Part shown: positions 42,514 to 53,289 of the stretch, one piece after another
Numbering within the stretch: position 1 is the stretch's first letter
How the letters are laid out: each line of letters begins with the position of its first letter
Assembly (NCBI GenBank): GCA_009767595.1
Contig: VSDK01004412.1
Span: forward strand, 1-64,000
DNA length: 64,000 bases
Direction of reading: 5' to 3'
Origin: Symbiodinium kawagutii
Lineage: Eukaryota; Sar; Dinophyceae; Suessiales; Symbiodiniaceae
The notes under the pieces: model-generated
Told to the model about the DNA's origin: nothing
Database searches by the model: none
What the model saw: only the letters and a program-made list of their open reading frames with translations
Program-made: the position numbers and the translations under genes

Positions 42514-42651
42514 ATATGTATTATATATCTATATATAACTGATGTCAATCTGTACATGAAGTGGTTAATGAAGTGGCCACTTGAAGTGGTTAATGATTGT
42601 CAATTGTACCATTCTAATGAACTGGCTATTGCTTGTTAATGCCAGCCCCGG

Positions 42652-43136
42652 ATTAATAACCCCCTCCCTCCCCCCACAAGGTCGACAAGGTCTGACCATA
42701 GGTGTCCAAAAGTGACCACCCCCAAATAAACGCCCCCTCATTGATTTAAATTGTTTTATTATTGATTTCAATTGAGGGGGGTTCCAGACTTGTGGGGGTC
42801 CCCTTTGTGAGCGTCTAAAACATGTTTTTTGATAGATTTTAAAAAGGCGGGTAATCAAGAAAAACACATAGACTTTTTTGGGAAATCAAAGTCCAACCTA
42901 AACCCTTCTGAGCCCACTAGCCATGAGAAGCAACTAGATTAATGAGGGTTTTAACCAAAACTAATTTAAACAACAAATCGAAAACTAATTAGGGATCCAG
43001 AGAGGGTTGATTAATTTGGGAGGGTTTAAGGCTGTCGCTAGATTATTAGGGGGGAATCAGAGCCGAATTAACTTTAGTAACGACCAGGGTCTGGGGATCT
43101 GGAGGGGGTTGATTAATTAGCGGGATTTATTAATCC
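42652..43136 (-). mobile_element. Element D, copy 2
   Basis: A 485-bp repeat bounded by GGATTAATAA and TTTATTAATCC. It is the reverse-complement relative of 13074-13672 and lacks that copy's internal minisatellite. Shared phrases include CCCACTAGCCATGAGAAG and GATAGATTTTAAAAAGGCGG. No open frame. Confidence 0.65.
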
Positions 43137-43139
43137 TAC

Positions 43140-43690
43140 CTTCGCATTACAGACTATTATTGCAATTGAGCTATGGAAAACCATTCATCGTTGCTATAAA
43201 TGTCATAGGATTTATCTGTATACCTTTCCATGTGACCCCTCAAGGTTGTTTTGATAGCATTTTATGGGTTTTGAGGAACCCTGGGTGCTGCCCATGACGA
43301 ATTCTTGAAAAAACAATCTGCCCAAATATTTAAACATATTAGTAAATATTAGTAAATATTTTGAGGGGTCACACCCCAGAATTAGTTGCAGGAGAGCTAT
43401 CTGACCCCTTAGCTTACCAAGAAATTCCTGAATACCTGATTTATCCTGATTTGTGCCAATCTCTGACACTGCCAATCTTACAACTGTGCCATGAATCGCT
43501 CACAAAATTAGGTTAAAATTAAGTTAAACATATTAGCAAATATTTTGTAAATATAGAGTGCATATTAGCTAAATATCAGCCACATATTAACTAAATATTA
43601 GTTAATATTTGTTTGTATTAGCTAATATTAATGGAAATTATTTAAAATCAGTAAATATCAGACAATATCAGCAAATATCAGTAAATATTA
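43140..43690. other. AT-rich, TTAGTAAATATT repeats
   Basis: From 43500 to 43690, loose AAATATTAGTAAATATCAG units. Nothing coding is supported. Confidence 0.5.
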
Positions 43691-43734
43691 ATTAAACAAG
43701 ATGGAGCCCACGAACCCGAATGCTCACACTCTTG

Positions 43735-44171
43735 GTCGGACTCTCTTGGTAAGACACTCTTGGTGAGACACTCTTGGCAAGACACTCTTGGTGAGACACT
43801 CTTGGCAAGACACTCTTGGTGAGACACTCTTGGCAAGACACTCTTGGTGAGACACTCTTGGCAAGACACTCTTGGTGAGACACTCTTGGCAAGACACTCT
43901 TGGTGAGACACTCTTGGCAAGACACTCTTGGTGAGACACTCTTGGTGGGACACTCTTGGTGAGACACTCCTGGTAAGACACTCTGAGTAAGACACTCTTG
44001 GTGAGACACTCTGGGTGGGACACTCTAGGTGAGACACTCTTTGTAAGACACTCTTTTTGTGGGACACTCTTTGTAAGACACTTTTGGCGAGACACTCTAG
44101 GTGTGACACTCTTTGCAAGACACTCTTTGTGGGACACTCTTTGTGAGACACTCTTGGTGAGACACTCTTGG
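43735..44171. repeat. 14-bp satellite (28-bp dimer), runs into gap
   Basis: Units of GACACTCTTGGTGA alternate with GACACTCTTGGCAA to make a 28-bp higher-order unit. Being 14 bp, the repeat cycles through all frames and leaves long but meaningless open frames on both strands. The N gap starts inside it. Confidence 0.95.
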
Positions 44172-45124
44172 NNNNNNNNNNNNNNNNNNNNNNNNNNNNN
44201 NNNNNNNNNNNNNNNNNNNNNNNNNNNNNNNNNNNNNNNNNNNNNNNNNNNNNNNNNNNNNNNNNNNNNNNNNNNNNNNNNNNNNNNNNNNNNNNNNNNN
44301 NNNNNNNNNNNNNNNNNNNNNNNNNNNNNNNNNNNNNNNNNNNNNNNNNNNNNNNNNNNNNNNNNNNNNNNNNNNNNNNNNNNNNNNNNNNNNNNNNNNN
44401 NNNNNNNNNNNNNNNNNNNNNNNNNNNNNNNNNNNNNNNNNNNNNNNNNNNNNNNNNNNNNNNNNNNNNNNNNNNNNNNNNNNNNNNNNNNNNNNNNNNN
44501 NNNNNNNNNNNNNNNNNNNNNNNNNNNNNNNNNNNNNNNNNNNNNNNNNNNNNNNNNNNNNNNNNNNNNNNNNNNNNNNNNNNNNNNNNNNNNNNNNNNN
44601 NNNNNNNNNNNNNNNNNNNNNNNNNNNNNNNNNNNNNNNNNNNNNNNNNNNNNNNNNNNNNNNNNNNNNNNNNNNNNNNNNNNNNNNNNNNNNNNNNNNN
44701 NNNNNNNNNNNNNNNNNNNNNNNNNNNNNNNNNNNNNNNNNNNNNNNNNNNNNNNNNNNNNNNNNNNNNNNNNNNNNNNNNNNNNNNNNNNNNNNNNNNN
44801 NNNNNNNNNNNNNNNNNNNNNNNNNNNNNNNNNNNNNNNNNNNNNNNNNNNNNNNNNNNNNNNNNNNNNNNNNNNNNNNNNNNNNNNNNNNNNNNNNNNN
44901 NNNNNNNNNNNNNNNNNNNNNNNNNNNNNNNNNNNNNNNNNNNNNNNNNNNNNNNNNNNNNNNNNNNNNNNNNNNNNNNNNNNNNNNNNNNNNNNNNNNN
45001 NNNNNNNNNNNNNNNNNNNNNNNNNNNNNNNNNNNNNNNNNNNNNNNNNNNNNNNNNNNNNNNNNNNNNNNNNNNNNNNNNNNNNNNNNNNNNNNNNNNN
45101 NNNNNNNNNNNNNNNNNNNNNNNN
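44172..45124. other. Assembly gap (953 N)
   Basis: A run of N between the 14-bp satellite and a different GC-rich repeat. The true length is unknown and the satellite probably continues inside. Confidence 0.99.
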
Positions 45125-45200
45125 CCCTACCGCGGTCGGCGGCGGTCGGTTGCGAACACTTGCGGTCGGTTGCGGTCGGTTGCGAACACTTGCGGTCGTA
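45125..45200. repeat. GCGGTCGGTTGCGAACACTT repeat
   Basis: A GC-rich tandem repeat emerging from the gap; unit about 20-30 bp, GCGGTCGGTTGCGAACACTT. Confidence 0.85.
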
Positions 45201-45437
45201 AACGCAACGTCCAGCGAACACGTCTCCACCCCCAGACCCCCACTATGAAACGAGAACCCGTGCTACGCATTCGGGAATTAAAAAAATAACAAATATTAAC
45301 AGCTTGTGTTAAAGACGGTCAGGGGTCAGATCAGAGGAGTAGCCGATGATTTCTATGAAAATGGTGAAGGAACTGGATTTGGGGGGTCCCCTGTGACTGG
45401 AGAGACACCCATGTTGCATTGTTCTATGCGCATGTTG

Positions 45438-45445
45438 ATCTATCG

Positions 45446-45490
<45 letters not shown>
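45438..45490. repeat. (ATCT)n microsatellite
   Basis: About 13 units of ATCT followed by a short (TA)n. Confidence 0.95.
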
Positions 45491-45491
<1 letters not shown>

Positions 45492-45499
45492 AATACATA

Positions 45500-46200
45500 T
45501 CTATATATATATATACATATATACCTATGCACATAAAATATACCAGAATATTCCAGTATATACCAATGATGTAGTCATGTAAATTGACTGCCCTCCGACA
45601 ATTCTCCTGACTCGATACTTCCAGCAGGCTGTTGGCACCAAACGGTGTAGGTCAATGGCCTTGTCCCCGCAACCTGAATAGGATGATCTTATCACCATGA
45701 AACGCTTTGGATTGAGACTATCCAATGATGCGATATGTCACCAACATGCACCGACGATGTATCACAGTATTGTGCTTTAATGGTTGATTCATGTTTGTTA
45801 GTAGTAGTGGCTAATAATATTAAATGGTTGACAACAGTCAAGCATGTCCAATGGTAGTTCAGCATGGAATCACCTGTGGCAAACTATTGGCAAAAATATC
45901 CCCAGCAATGTCTGACCCATTTTACTTCAATTTTTGCTCTACGGCTAAAAGAAGGTCATTGGTTCCCCAAATTCTTATGTAATACAATGGCTATTATATA
46001 GCTATGAATCTTGTCACTAGATCCATTGTTAAATGCTATCTGTCTCTACATTACTATGGTTTATATAGTGAGCATATGACAATCACTCATGTCAATTGCT
46101 CTATAGTCAAATAACAATAATATGTTATTTTGAGTCACTGACCATATGATTGCTCCATGATTGTCATTGACTATGGCAATAGATGGATCTAATCCACGGG
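45500..46200. other. No assigned feature
   Basis: AT-rich intronic sequence of the transporter gene with no recognisable exon or repeat. Confidence 0.3.
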
Positions 46201-46212
46201 AACTTGCAATAT

Positions 46213-46322
46213 GGTTGTGGGTCAAAACCCCGTACCCCTGGTTCCCTATCATTAACCATTGTTTCCCTTATTATTGTTGGTTATTATCCCCATTATTGTT
46301 TGATTAATATTAACCCATAGCC
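46213..46322. mobile_element. Family B element, copy 8
   Basis: GGTTGTGGGTCAAAACCCCG to AATATTAACCCATAGCC. Left flank ATAT, right flank ACAG, so no clean duplication. Confidence 0.6.
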
Positions 46323-46639
46323 ACAGATAGTTAGTATATTCCCTATAACTGTTAGTTGTCATCCCCTATTTTTAACAATTACCCAGCTATTAACCATTAC
46401 CAAACCATCTAATCCATTATTGCTGCTTATTAATCACTATTAATCAACCCCTATTAACAACCATTAACCAGCTGTTAACCAGCTGTTAACCATCACCATT
46501 TGTTGCTTATTAATCACTATTAATCCGTTGGATTCCTTTGAAGACTTGGGCTATGGCCACCGAGCATCGTGCGACTGACAGGCCATGCCCATCCCGCTGC
46601 CGTCACTGTTCCGCCGTTTCGCCGCCGAGCATCGTTGAC

Positions 46640-46755
46640 CCAGGTTCTCCATGATGTTGGGCTTGGTGGCTTTGCCAAAGGTGCCATACCCAGAGATGGA
46701 CAAACAGAGGTAGTTGCCCAGTATCACAGCGTTGCTCAAAACGATCAACGCATTC
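46640..46755 (-). CDS. Amino acid transporter exon (TM7)
   Basis: TCGGCTCAG followed by G opens 116 bp ending CTGG/GTCAAC. It reads NALIVLSNAVILGNYLCL, then ISGYGTFGKATKPNIMENL. The motif G-Y-x-x-F-G-x-x-T-x-x-N-I is the best-known signature of TM7 and the following loop in Aa_trans permeases (G-Y-l-t-F-G-d-x-T-x-x-n-i-l). This is one of the strongest single pieces of evidence for the family. CCAT repeats lie left and TGGT repeats right. Confidence 0.8.
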
Positions 46756-46904
46756 CTGAGCCGAAATTTGTGATGAAGAAACGTCTGATCGGCTGAGGGG
46801 TTGTGGTTGCCTAGACTTCCAATTAGTTGGGACAGGCATCATAGAGCAGATCGAATATCAAATGGGACGATCAATGGTTGAAATATTGAACAGGGGGCAT
46901 ATTT

Positions 46905-47035
46905 CAAGTCCAGGATGGTCATACCTGGTAACTGGTTCTATTCCAACAGCATGGTCATATCCAGGATGGTCATACCTAGTTCCAATAGGGGGTAGATTCC
47001 AAGTCCAGGATGGTCATAATTCCAGGATGTAACTG
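46905..47035. repeat. CCAGGATGGTCATACC repeat
   Basis: Four loosely spaced copies of TCCAGGATGGTCATACCTGG within 130 bp. Confidence 0.75.
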
Positions 47036-47099
47036 GTACAACTGGAGTTAAAGCTAGCAACAGGCGCCGCCATACCATGCGAACTGACGAACTTGCTAC

Positions 47100-47131
47100 C
47101 CCCGAGGATCGTCGAAGGGATGGGTTGTATC
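47100..47131 (-). CDS. Possible 32-bp transporter exon (TM6-TM7 loop)
   Basis: GCTCCAAG followed by G, 32 bp, then GGGG/GTAGCA. Read in phase 0 it gives DTTHPFDDPRG and exits with two bases, exactly what the TM7 exon needs. Another frame reads YNPSLRRSSG. The phase fit is suggestive, not proof. Confidence 0.35.
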
Positions 47132-47139
47132 CTTGGAGC

Positions 47140-47960
47140 ATTAACGGGGATCACAGCAACAGCGTGGCTAAACAATGATCAATTGTGGCTAAACAGTGGT
47201 TTATAAGGGTTCAATGATGGTCAAATAGTTGTGTTATCATGGATTATAATGGATAGTAATTTGGAATATGATATGGAATACTTACCAACAATATGTCAGA
47301 TGGGGTATCAGCAATTCATAACAAGTCTTTACCAGTCGTGATCCTTGATTCTTTTTCAACGCCAAAGTTGAGATTCCAAATGATTCAAATCTTTACCTTC
47401 TATTATAGTTAAGAAGTTGCCCTCTGTGCTTGTGCCAGCTTACGTTCCTCTTCAAATGACATTCAGTTGTCTAAGCAGTTCATTCCTACCATTTATATAA
47501 TGCTCAAAATCTTATTGTCTATCTATCATATTGTGTATATATCTCATGATATATATACATATATATATACATACACATTCTTTTGAACAACTCTAACCGA
47601 TAAGTCACATTGGACAACTGCTGATAAACCACTTGAATGAAATATTCCCATAGGCCAATTGCTTTAGACCATGTACCACGCCTAGAAGCATTGATGGCAT
47701 GATTACCCCAACAAAGTTGGGCAAAATTAGGAATACACCATTGAAAATAAACTAAATCATCTTAGAAACCACCAACCAAAGAAATTGTCAATTGTCAGGA
47801 AATCAACCACTGCTTAACAATTCACCGTTGATAACCATAAAAAAGGCTTTTGGTTAACCTTTCACCCAACCTTAACCATTGAATGGTTGGGGATTACCTT
47901 ACTGGTTGTCAATCATCTGGAAATCCCCAACCACTCAACCTTTACCCCATGGAACTTTCA
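47140..47960. other. Intronic, TGGT then CCAT
   Basis: GTGGCTAAACAATGATC repeats at 47160-47230, AT-rich middle, AACCATTG words at 47830-47940. Confidence 0.35.
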
Positions 47961-47969
47961 ACCACTGAC

Positions 47970-48020
47970 ATGTCGCTGGCTTTTTTCGCCGCCGCCGAGC
48001 ATCGTTTGGCTCGTCCTTTC
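47970..48020 (-). CDS. Possible transporter exon (TM6-TM7 loop)
   Basis: CTTCACAG followed by G, 51 bp (17 codons in phase 0), then ACAT/GTCAGT. It reads ERTSQTMLGGGEKSQRH and would follow the TM6 exon's terminal ...CTLK in phase. A second frame of the wider island reads VTLDLPMLIFRRQRPAVF, which resembles TM8, so frame choice is unsure. Confidence 0.4.
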
Positions 48021-48109
48021 CTGTGAAGACCGCAGGACGCTGACGACGGAAGATCAGCATAGGCAGGTCCAGGGTCACCAGTAACGTGAGATTTTTGATA
48101 AATGGTTTT

Positions 48110-48193
48110 CCTATGAAAACTATGCTTGTCCACAAACCATTGGTTGATAATTACTTTGGGAAAATAACAAATGTTTAAAACCACCAATCAGTT
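48110..48193. repeat. Family C palindrome, degenerate
   Basis: The right half AATAACAAATGTTTAAAACC followed by ACCAATCAG matches family C; the left end is diverged. Confidence 0.45.
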
Positions 48194-48409
48194 TTATATG
48201 GATTCTATATGGGGGTTGTTCTAAATTCCTTTTTCACACTGCGTTACTTTCGTTCTCTTGCGCTCGCCCTTGCGCCTTCTTGCGCCTCCCAGCGTTTATT
48301 AAACATTTTCATCAATATGTGAAATAAAATAAGAAATACATCAAACAAAAAAATTAGGCTCACGCGTGTTTTTGAAAAAATGATACCAATAATAGTAACA
48401 ATAGTAATA

Positions 48410-48421
48410 GTAAAGGAAGTA

Positions 48422-48472
<51 letters not shown>

Positions 48473-48524
48473 ATAGTAGTAATGCTACTAGTAATAGTAG
48501 TAGTAGTAGTAATAGTAGTAATGC

Positions 48525-48583
<59 letters not shown>

Positions 48584-48824
48584 ATAGTAGTAGTAGTAGT
48601 AGTAGTAGTAATAGTAGTAGTAGTAGTAGTAGTAGTAAAAGTAATGCTACTAGTAGAAATAATAGTAGTAGTAGTAGTAGTAGTAATAGTAGTAGTAGTA
48701 GTAATAGTGGTAATAGTAATGCTATTAGTAGTAGTAATAGTAGTAGTAGTAGTAGTACTAATAATAAAAGTCGTAGTAGTAGTAGTAGCAGTAGTAGTAG
48801 TAGTAATAGTAATACTAGTAGTCC

Positions 48825-48865
<41 letters not shown>

Positions 48866-48956
48866 ATAGTAATAATAGTAGTAGTAGTAGTAATAGTAGT
48901 AGTAATAATAATAGTAGCAGCAATAGTAATAATAATACTAGTAGTAGTAATAGTAC

Positions 48957-48997
<41 letters not shown>

Positions 48998-49118
48998 ATA
49001 GTAGTAGTAGTAGTAATAGTAGTAGTAATAATAGTAGTAGTAATATTAATTATAGTAGTAGTAGCAGTAATAATAATAATAGTAGTAGCAGCAGTAGTAA
49101 TAATAATACTAGTAGTCC

Positions 49119-49153
<35 letters not shown>

Positions 49154-49290
49154 ATAGTAGTAGTAATAGTAGTAGTAGTAGTAGTAGTAGTAGTAATAGT
49201 AGTAGTAGTAGTAATAGTAGTAATAGTAGTAGTAGTAGTAGTACTAGTAATAGTAATAGTAGTAGTAATGCTACTAGTAATAGTAATAGT
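48410..49290. repeat. (AGT)n microsatellite
   Basis: About 880 bp of imperfect AGT repeat with AAT, ACT and GCT variants. The long open frames (poly-Val/Ile on +, poly-Leu on -) are artefacts of the triplet repeat. Confidence 0.97.
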
Positions 49291-49387
49291 AGAAAAATAA
49301 AAAATAAAAACAATAAGAGCAGTAGGGGCGATAATAGCAGTAGCGGTTTCAGACCTGTTTCAGACTTGTTTCAGACCTGTTTCAGAG

Positions 49388-49682
49388 CTTGCAATACCTT
49401 GTAGTACCTTGTAGTGCCTTGTAGTACCTTGCAATACCTTGCAGTACCTTGTAATACCTTGTAATACTTTGTAGTACTTTGTAGTACTTTGTAATACCTT
49501 GTAGTACCTTGTAATACCTTGTAGTACCTTGTAATACCTTGTAGTACTTTGTAATACCTTGTAGTACCTTGCAGTACCTTGCAGTACCTTGTAATACCTT
49601 GTAATACCTTGTAGTGCTTTGTAGTACTTTGTAGTACCTTGTAGTACCTTGTAGTACCTTGTAGTACCTTGTAGTACCTTTA
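49388..49682. repeat. 10-bp satellite TACCTTGTAG
   Basis: About 29 units of CCTTGTAGTA with C/T and A/G variants. It is followed immediately by CTTGCGCCCGCCCTTGCGCC, which also occurs at 48261-48285 on the other side of the AGT array. Confidence 0.95.
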
Positions 49683-49867
49683 GTCTTGCGCCCGCCCTTG
49701 CGCCTTCTTGCGCCTCCCGCACAAAACGGCCAATATTTTACCCTCAAATATACCTAAGTCACGTTTGGCTCAAATCTAAAGAGGGGGGGTTTAGAACGGC
49801 CCCCATATGAATTTATAAGGGATGATAGTCGTTAATTTGGGATGATCAGCAACAATAACAACAAAAT

Positions 49868-49975
49868 GATGGCTTCTCAGAATAGGAAACTCTCAAGTTC
49901 TGGTTGGTTTATTACTTCTAAGTGGTCAATAAACTGGATGATAACTGGGGGGGTCCTCTGTGGCTTGAGAAATCA
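49868..49975. mobile_element. Family A MITE, copy 10 (degenerate)
   Basis: GATGGCTTCTCAGAATAGGA to CTTGAGAAATCATC with a recognisable interior. Flanks no longer match. Confidence 0.5.
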
Positions 49976-50269
49976 TCTTAAATCTTGATAAGGATCATAG
50001 TAATTTCTTCCACAGCAGCTGGTGTGTTCCTTTCAATCATGGGTGGCTTAGTGTTGTTCATCGCACATTGCTTCAATGTGAAAAAACATACTCATAGAAG
50101 CCTTCCAAATAGAAATATTGGACAGGGCCATGACACTTTACACAAAACTAGGCAGTGATGATATCTCCTGGTACATTTGCTTTTAGGCTTACTGCTTATA
50201 TCGAACCAACTAATTGCCCAACTAATTGATCAAACACATGGCCACCCATCAACCAACCACGTTGCATTT

Positions 50270-50328
50270 ACCCGGTGCCGCTCAAGCTCCCGCCCGCTCA
50301 AGCTCCCGCCCGCTCAAGCTCCCGCAGG
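50270..50328. repeat. 17-bp repeat, 3 copies
   Basis: Three copies of GCTCAAGCTCCCGCCCG in a GC-rich island within a transporter intron. Confidence 0.9.
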
Positions 50329-50349
50329 CTCTTGGCAGTCATGGCTATG

Positions 50350-51280
50350 GCAGTGGTAAAGAGCAGGCAAAAATAATGTTCAATGACCAATGTTCAGGTT
50401 GATAATACCATTAATGGGAGCAAAATAGTGGTTTCCGTTGGCATGCTAGTTATGATATCATCAACGGTAGCTGCTCAGAAGCCATCATTCACTGTAATGG
50501 CTCACTGCTGGTTAATAACGCCTAGTCATGCTCAACAGCCAATGGCAAGTCATGGCGAATAGTATCTTATAGTGGTTGGTAACGCTTGACAATGGTCAAT
50601 CAACTACCAACAAGAGGAAAACCTAGAGGAATATGCCAACAATAATGGTTCATACCAAGCAGTACCAACCACTATTAGCCATTAGACCAAGCCTATGAAT
50701 AATGGCTAAAGAAAGAAAACACCAACAATATAAAGAAGAACCATCTTAATTGGTTAGCAAATAGTTGCATCACCCCCATAACAGATAGGTTCATCTCTTC
50801 ACCACTGATGCCATCAATGCGTGGGTTGCCTGTGCTGCTACCTGGTCCCCTGTCACCAATATCTTACTATTTCGTGAATCGAACTCACCACACTTTCTTT
50901 AGGGGGCATCACAATGCAGCAAGTACTTAGCAGCAAAAAGCAGGCCAACATGGCTCTCGTTGGCATATCCCCTTAGGTTTTCCCGATTATTAGCCATTCT
51001 TGTTGCTTGTAAGTGAACCATTATCAAGCATTCCTACATAGCCTTTGTTAACTTCACTAACCAGTAGTAATTAACCATTATCAATCATCAACATCTTCAA
51101 GCATTGCCAACCCTTTTTAGCTATCAACCAGCCACATTTCGCAAAAAAATCCCAGCAGTGACACCTTGCATTTCAACAAAAAAAGGACAGTTTCCATTGA
51201 ACAAACAAAATGATATGCTTCCAAAAAACCCTGCAAAAACTTTCCCATCAGAACCTTTTTTCACTTCCTCCAGATGTTCT
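50350..51280. repeat. Intronic, CCAT-polarity toward the right
   Basis: Weak TGGT words to 50580, then ACCAACCACTATTAGCC and AACCATTATCAATCATC. No exon. Confidence 0.4.
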
Positions 51281-51340
51281 TAAACCACTTGGCCTTAAAG
51301 CTTCAACTTCAGACTCTGCTGTCGCTGCTTCCCATGGCAC

Positions 51341-51418
51341 CTTCAAGGTGCAGAGGATGGGAATGTAGGCCCACGTGGAGTTCAGGGCAAAGGACAGCAG
51401 CGGCAGCGCCGCAGCAAC
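51341..51418 (-). CDS. Amino acid transporter exon (TM6)
   Basis: ATGCTTCAG followed by G, 78 bp (26 codons in phase 0), then GAAG/GTGCCA. It reads V, then AALPLLSFALNSTWAYIPI, then LCTLK. The pattern P-L-L-x-F-A-x-N-x-x-x-x-x-I-P-I-x-x-x-L is TM6 of Aa_trans (i-x-x-f-A-f-x-c-h-x-x-x-x-P-I-y-x-x-L). It joins in phase with the TM5 exon. TGGTTATACCTGG repeats lie to the right and CCAT repeats to the left. Confidence 0.8.
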
Positions 51419-51489
51419 CTGAAGCATCGTACCGTGCCCCGCCGCGCGGCGTGGCTGGGAGATCTAACCATGACCTGTGAAGCAGCGGA

Positions 51490-52320
51490 CACCGAAACCA
51501 GTGCCTTGAACATGGTGTTGCTTGTACCTGGTGCATACCTGGTGGTTATACCTGCTGGTTATCCCAGTTTTACATGTTATACCAGCTATAGCTGTTGTTG
51601 GTTATATACCCACTGTGGCTATACCTGTTGATATACCTGTTGGTATAGCCATTGTACCCTGCTCTTTCCTTTCGCGTTCAAGGCGCATCCAGCAGCATGG
51701 ACTGAACCGCGTCCTCGTTGGTGAGCAACCGGTCGTCATCGATCACTTGCTCTATCCGGGGCCATGGCTCCTGCGCTTGGGAACGACCCAACGGTTGTGG
51801 TTTTTGAAGCAGCTGGAGCCCCCCAAATGGATGGTTTATTATGGGTGGCTGACTACTAGAAATTCGCTAGTATTGGATACTTTGGCATTGATTACATCAT
51901 GAGTTAATGTCTATTGAAAAATCTTCTCCAAATTGACTCGTCTTGAACGGTTTAGGGTTATCCCGAGATATCCCCATTTGAAGAAATCACCAAATGGGAT
52001 GAAAGAACGACTGTTGGATGCACCACGAATCACAGCCATCAAACGAAGTTGCGGGGCGAACAATTAGGAGGACGTGACGTGGACGAGGCGCAAATGTCAT
52101 GTCCAACAAACAAAACCATAATATCTATAAAACAAATCCTTCATGGAGAACTGTTGCGAATGTTTTTCGGGGATTTTACTGGATCCGCATGATGGGGGTC
52201 ACAATCTGATGGGAAGGTCTGAAACCATGCAGCCCCCCGTGCGCAATGGTTAGTCGTAGTCAAATATTCGAGAATGGTCTAGTCCTGACTTTTACCAACG
52301 GTTCATGGGTTTGCAATATT
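51490..52320. other. Intronic; TGGTTATACC tract then unique
   Basis: ACCTGGTGGTTATACCTGCT repeats at 51525-51660. 51660-51830 is GC-richer and open on + but not recognisable. Nothing else was seen. Confidence 0.35.
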
Positions 52321-52328
52321 AATCTAAT

Positions 52329-52430
52329 GGTGGTTTCTCAAAATAGGGAACCCCAAAAAAGTTGGTTTCTTACTATAAATAGTTGAGTCGAAAGGACAAT
52401 TTGGTGGTATCCCTATTTTGAGAAACACCC
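52329..52430. mobile_element. Family A MITE, copy 11
   Basis: A 102-bp element: GGTGGTTTCTCAAAATAGGG to CCCTATTTTGAGAAACACCC. Flanks TAAT and TGAT differ by one base. Confidence 0.75.
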
Positions 52431-52481
52431 TGATGCACCAAACCACCAAATGCATCTGGTTACGCCACTCCTGGTTACTCC

Positions 52482-52757
52482 TTGGCTCCCCCTTTCAAGG
52501 GCCAGAACGGGATACCCCTGGCGAAGCTCATCGCTCCCTCCCAGCCACCAGCCAGCATTCGGAACAAGTCACCTCAAGGGAAAATTCATCTCACTTGTCA
52601 TTGGTTTCATGCTGAACGCGTCCAAGCAGTTCCCATCATGATTCCATGGTCGTCAGTTGGCCTTGAAATAGATTCCTTGAAAAACCCACATTCAAATGGC
52701 CTGATGGATATACCAAGAAAAAGTGATACACCAACAAATAACAAACAACAAATCATA
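52482..52757 (+). CDS. Coding-like fragment, plus strand
   Basis: The + strand reads PFKGQNGIPLAKLIAPSQPP, then ASIRNKSPQGKIHLTCHWFH and IPWSSVGLEIDSLKNPHSNG to a stop at about 52757. The composition is protein-like, with no family recognised. It lies in the transporter intron between TM5 and TM6, antisense to the gene, so it fits the class of gene fragments found in intron centres. Confidence 0.4.
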
Positions 52758-52909
52758 TAATCATCATAAAGCAAAAGTGATAATGAACCGTTCAGGCCTG
52801 GAACTATACTGGATGGCCCCACTGCTCGCATATCAAATAGTTTCTCCTACGGGTGGCCTGGCCAATGCAGTAAACCCAAGGTAGACTCAAGGGATTGGTA
52901 GACCCAAAT

Positions 52910-53016
52910 GGGGTTTCTCGAAATAGGGAACCGCGCAAGTCCTCCAACATGGGTCATTTGTATAGTAATAAAGCAACCCACCTTTTTTTTAGGGTCCCCT
53001 ATTTTGAGAAACAACC
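52910..53016. mobile_element. Family A MITE, copy 12
   Basis: A 107-bp element: GGGGTTTCTCGAAATAGGGA to CCCCTATTTTGAGAAACAACC with AAAT on both sides (52906-52909, 53017-53020). Confidence 0.8.
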
Positions 53017-53145
53017 AAATACGATACCAATTGAATCCAATTGATCTTCGAATCGAAACCTTATCAATGCAGTTTCCCGCCAAACCGGGTCACATCCATT
53101 TCCAATGAATCATGATTCAATGGCCGGCCGCTGACCATCGCCAAC

Positions 53146-53283
53146 CAGAACTCCGTGCACTTTGGGAAGCACAGTTCCGCTCATGGAGAACCCAGCCCGC
53201 TCCGATTTCAAGAGCGTGACGAAAGTGATGAAAAGTGCTGCAGCACAGCCCATCCATGAGAACCGCTTCATAAAGGAGAGGTC
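53146..53283 (-). CDS. Amino acid transporter exon (TM5)
   Basis: CACATCGCAG followed by G, 138 bp (46 codons in phase 0), then TCTG/GTTGGC. It reads DLSFMKR, then FSWMGCAAALFITFVTLL, then KSERAGFSMSGTVLPKVHGV L. A short soluble lead, one helix and a polar loop match TM5 and its flanks in Aa_trans (l-x-x-L-x-x-x-S-l-l-g-x-x-x-x-x-y-l). It joins in phase on both sides: with the TM4 exon (54207-54275) and the TM6 exon (51341-51418). Confidence 0.8.
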
Positions 53284-53289
53284 CTGCGA

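Noticed and set aside
43678-45248. Very long open frames crossing the gap
   Set aside because: Composed of a 14-bp satellite plus N; the unit length cycles through frames and leaves them open without meaning.
48360-49313. Open frames of 187-306 codons (poly-Leu, poly-Val/Ile)
   Set aside because: (AGT)n microsatellite; not a membrane protein gene.
49360-49747. Two 120-codon frames repeating YYKVLQGTTR
   Set aside because: 10-bp satellite read through; no coding support.
49762-49778. Partial match to the dinoflagellate spliced leader (TTTGGCTCAA)
   Set aside because: Ten bases only, without the preceding CCGTAGCCA; expected by chance.
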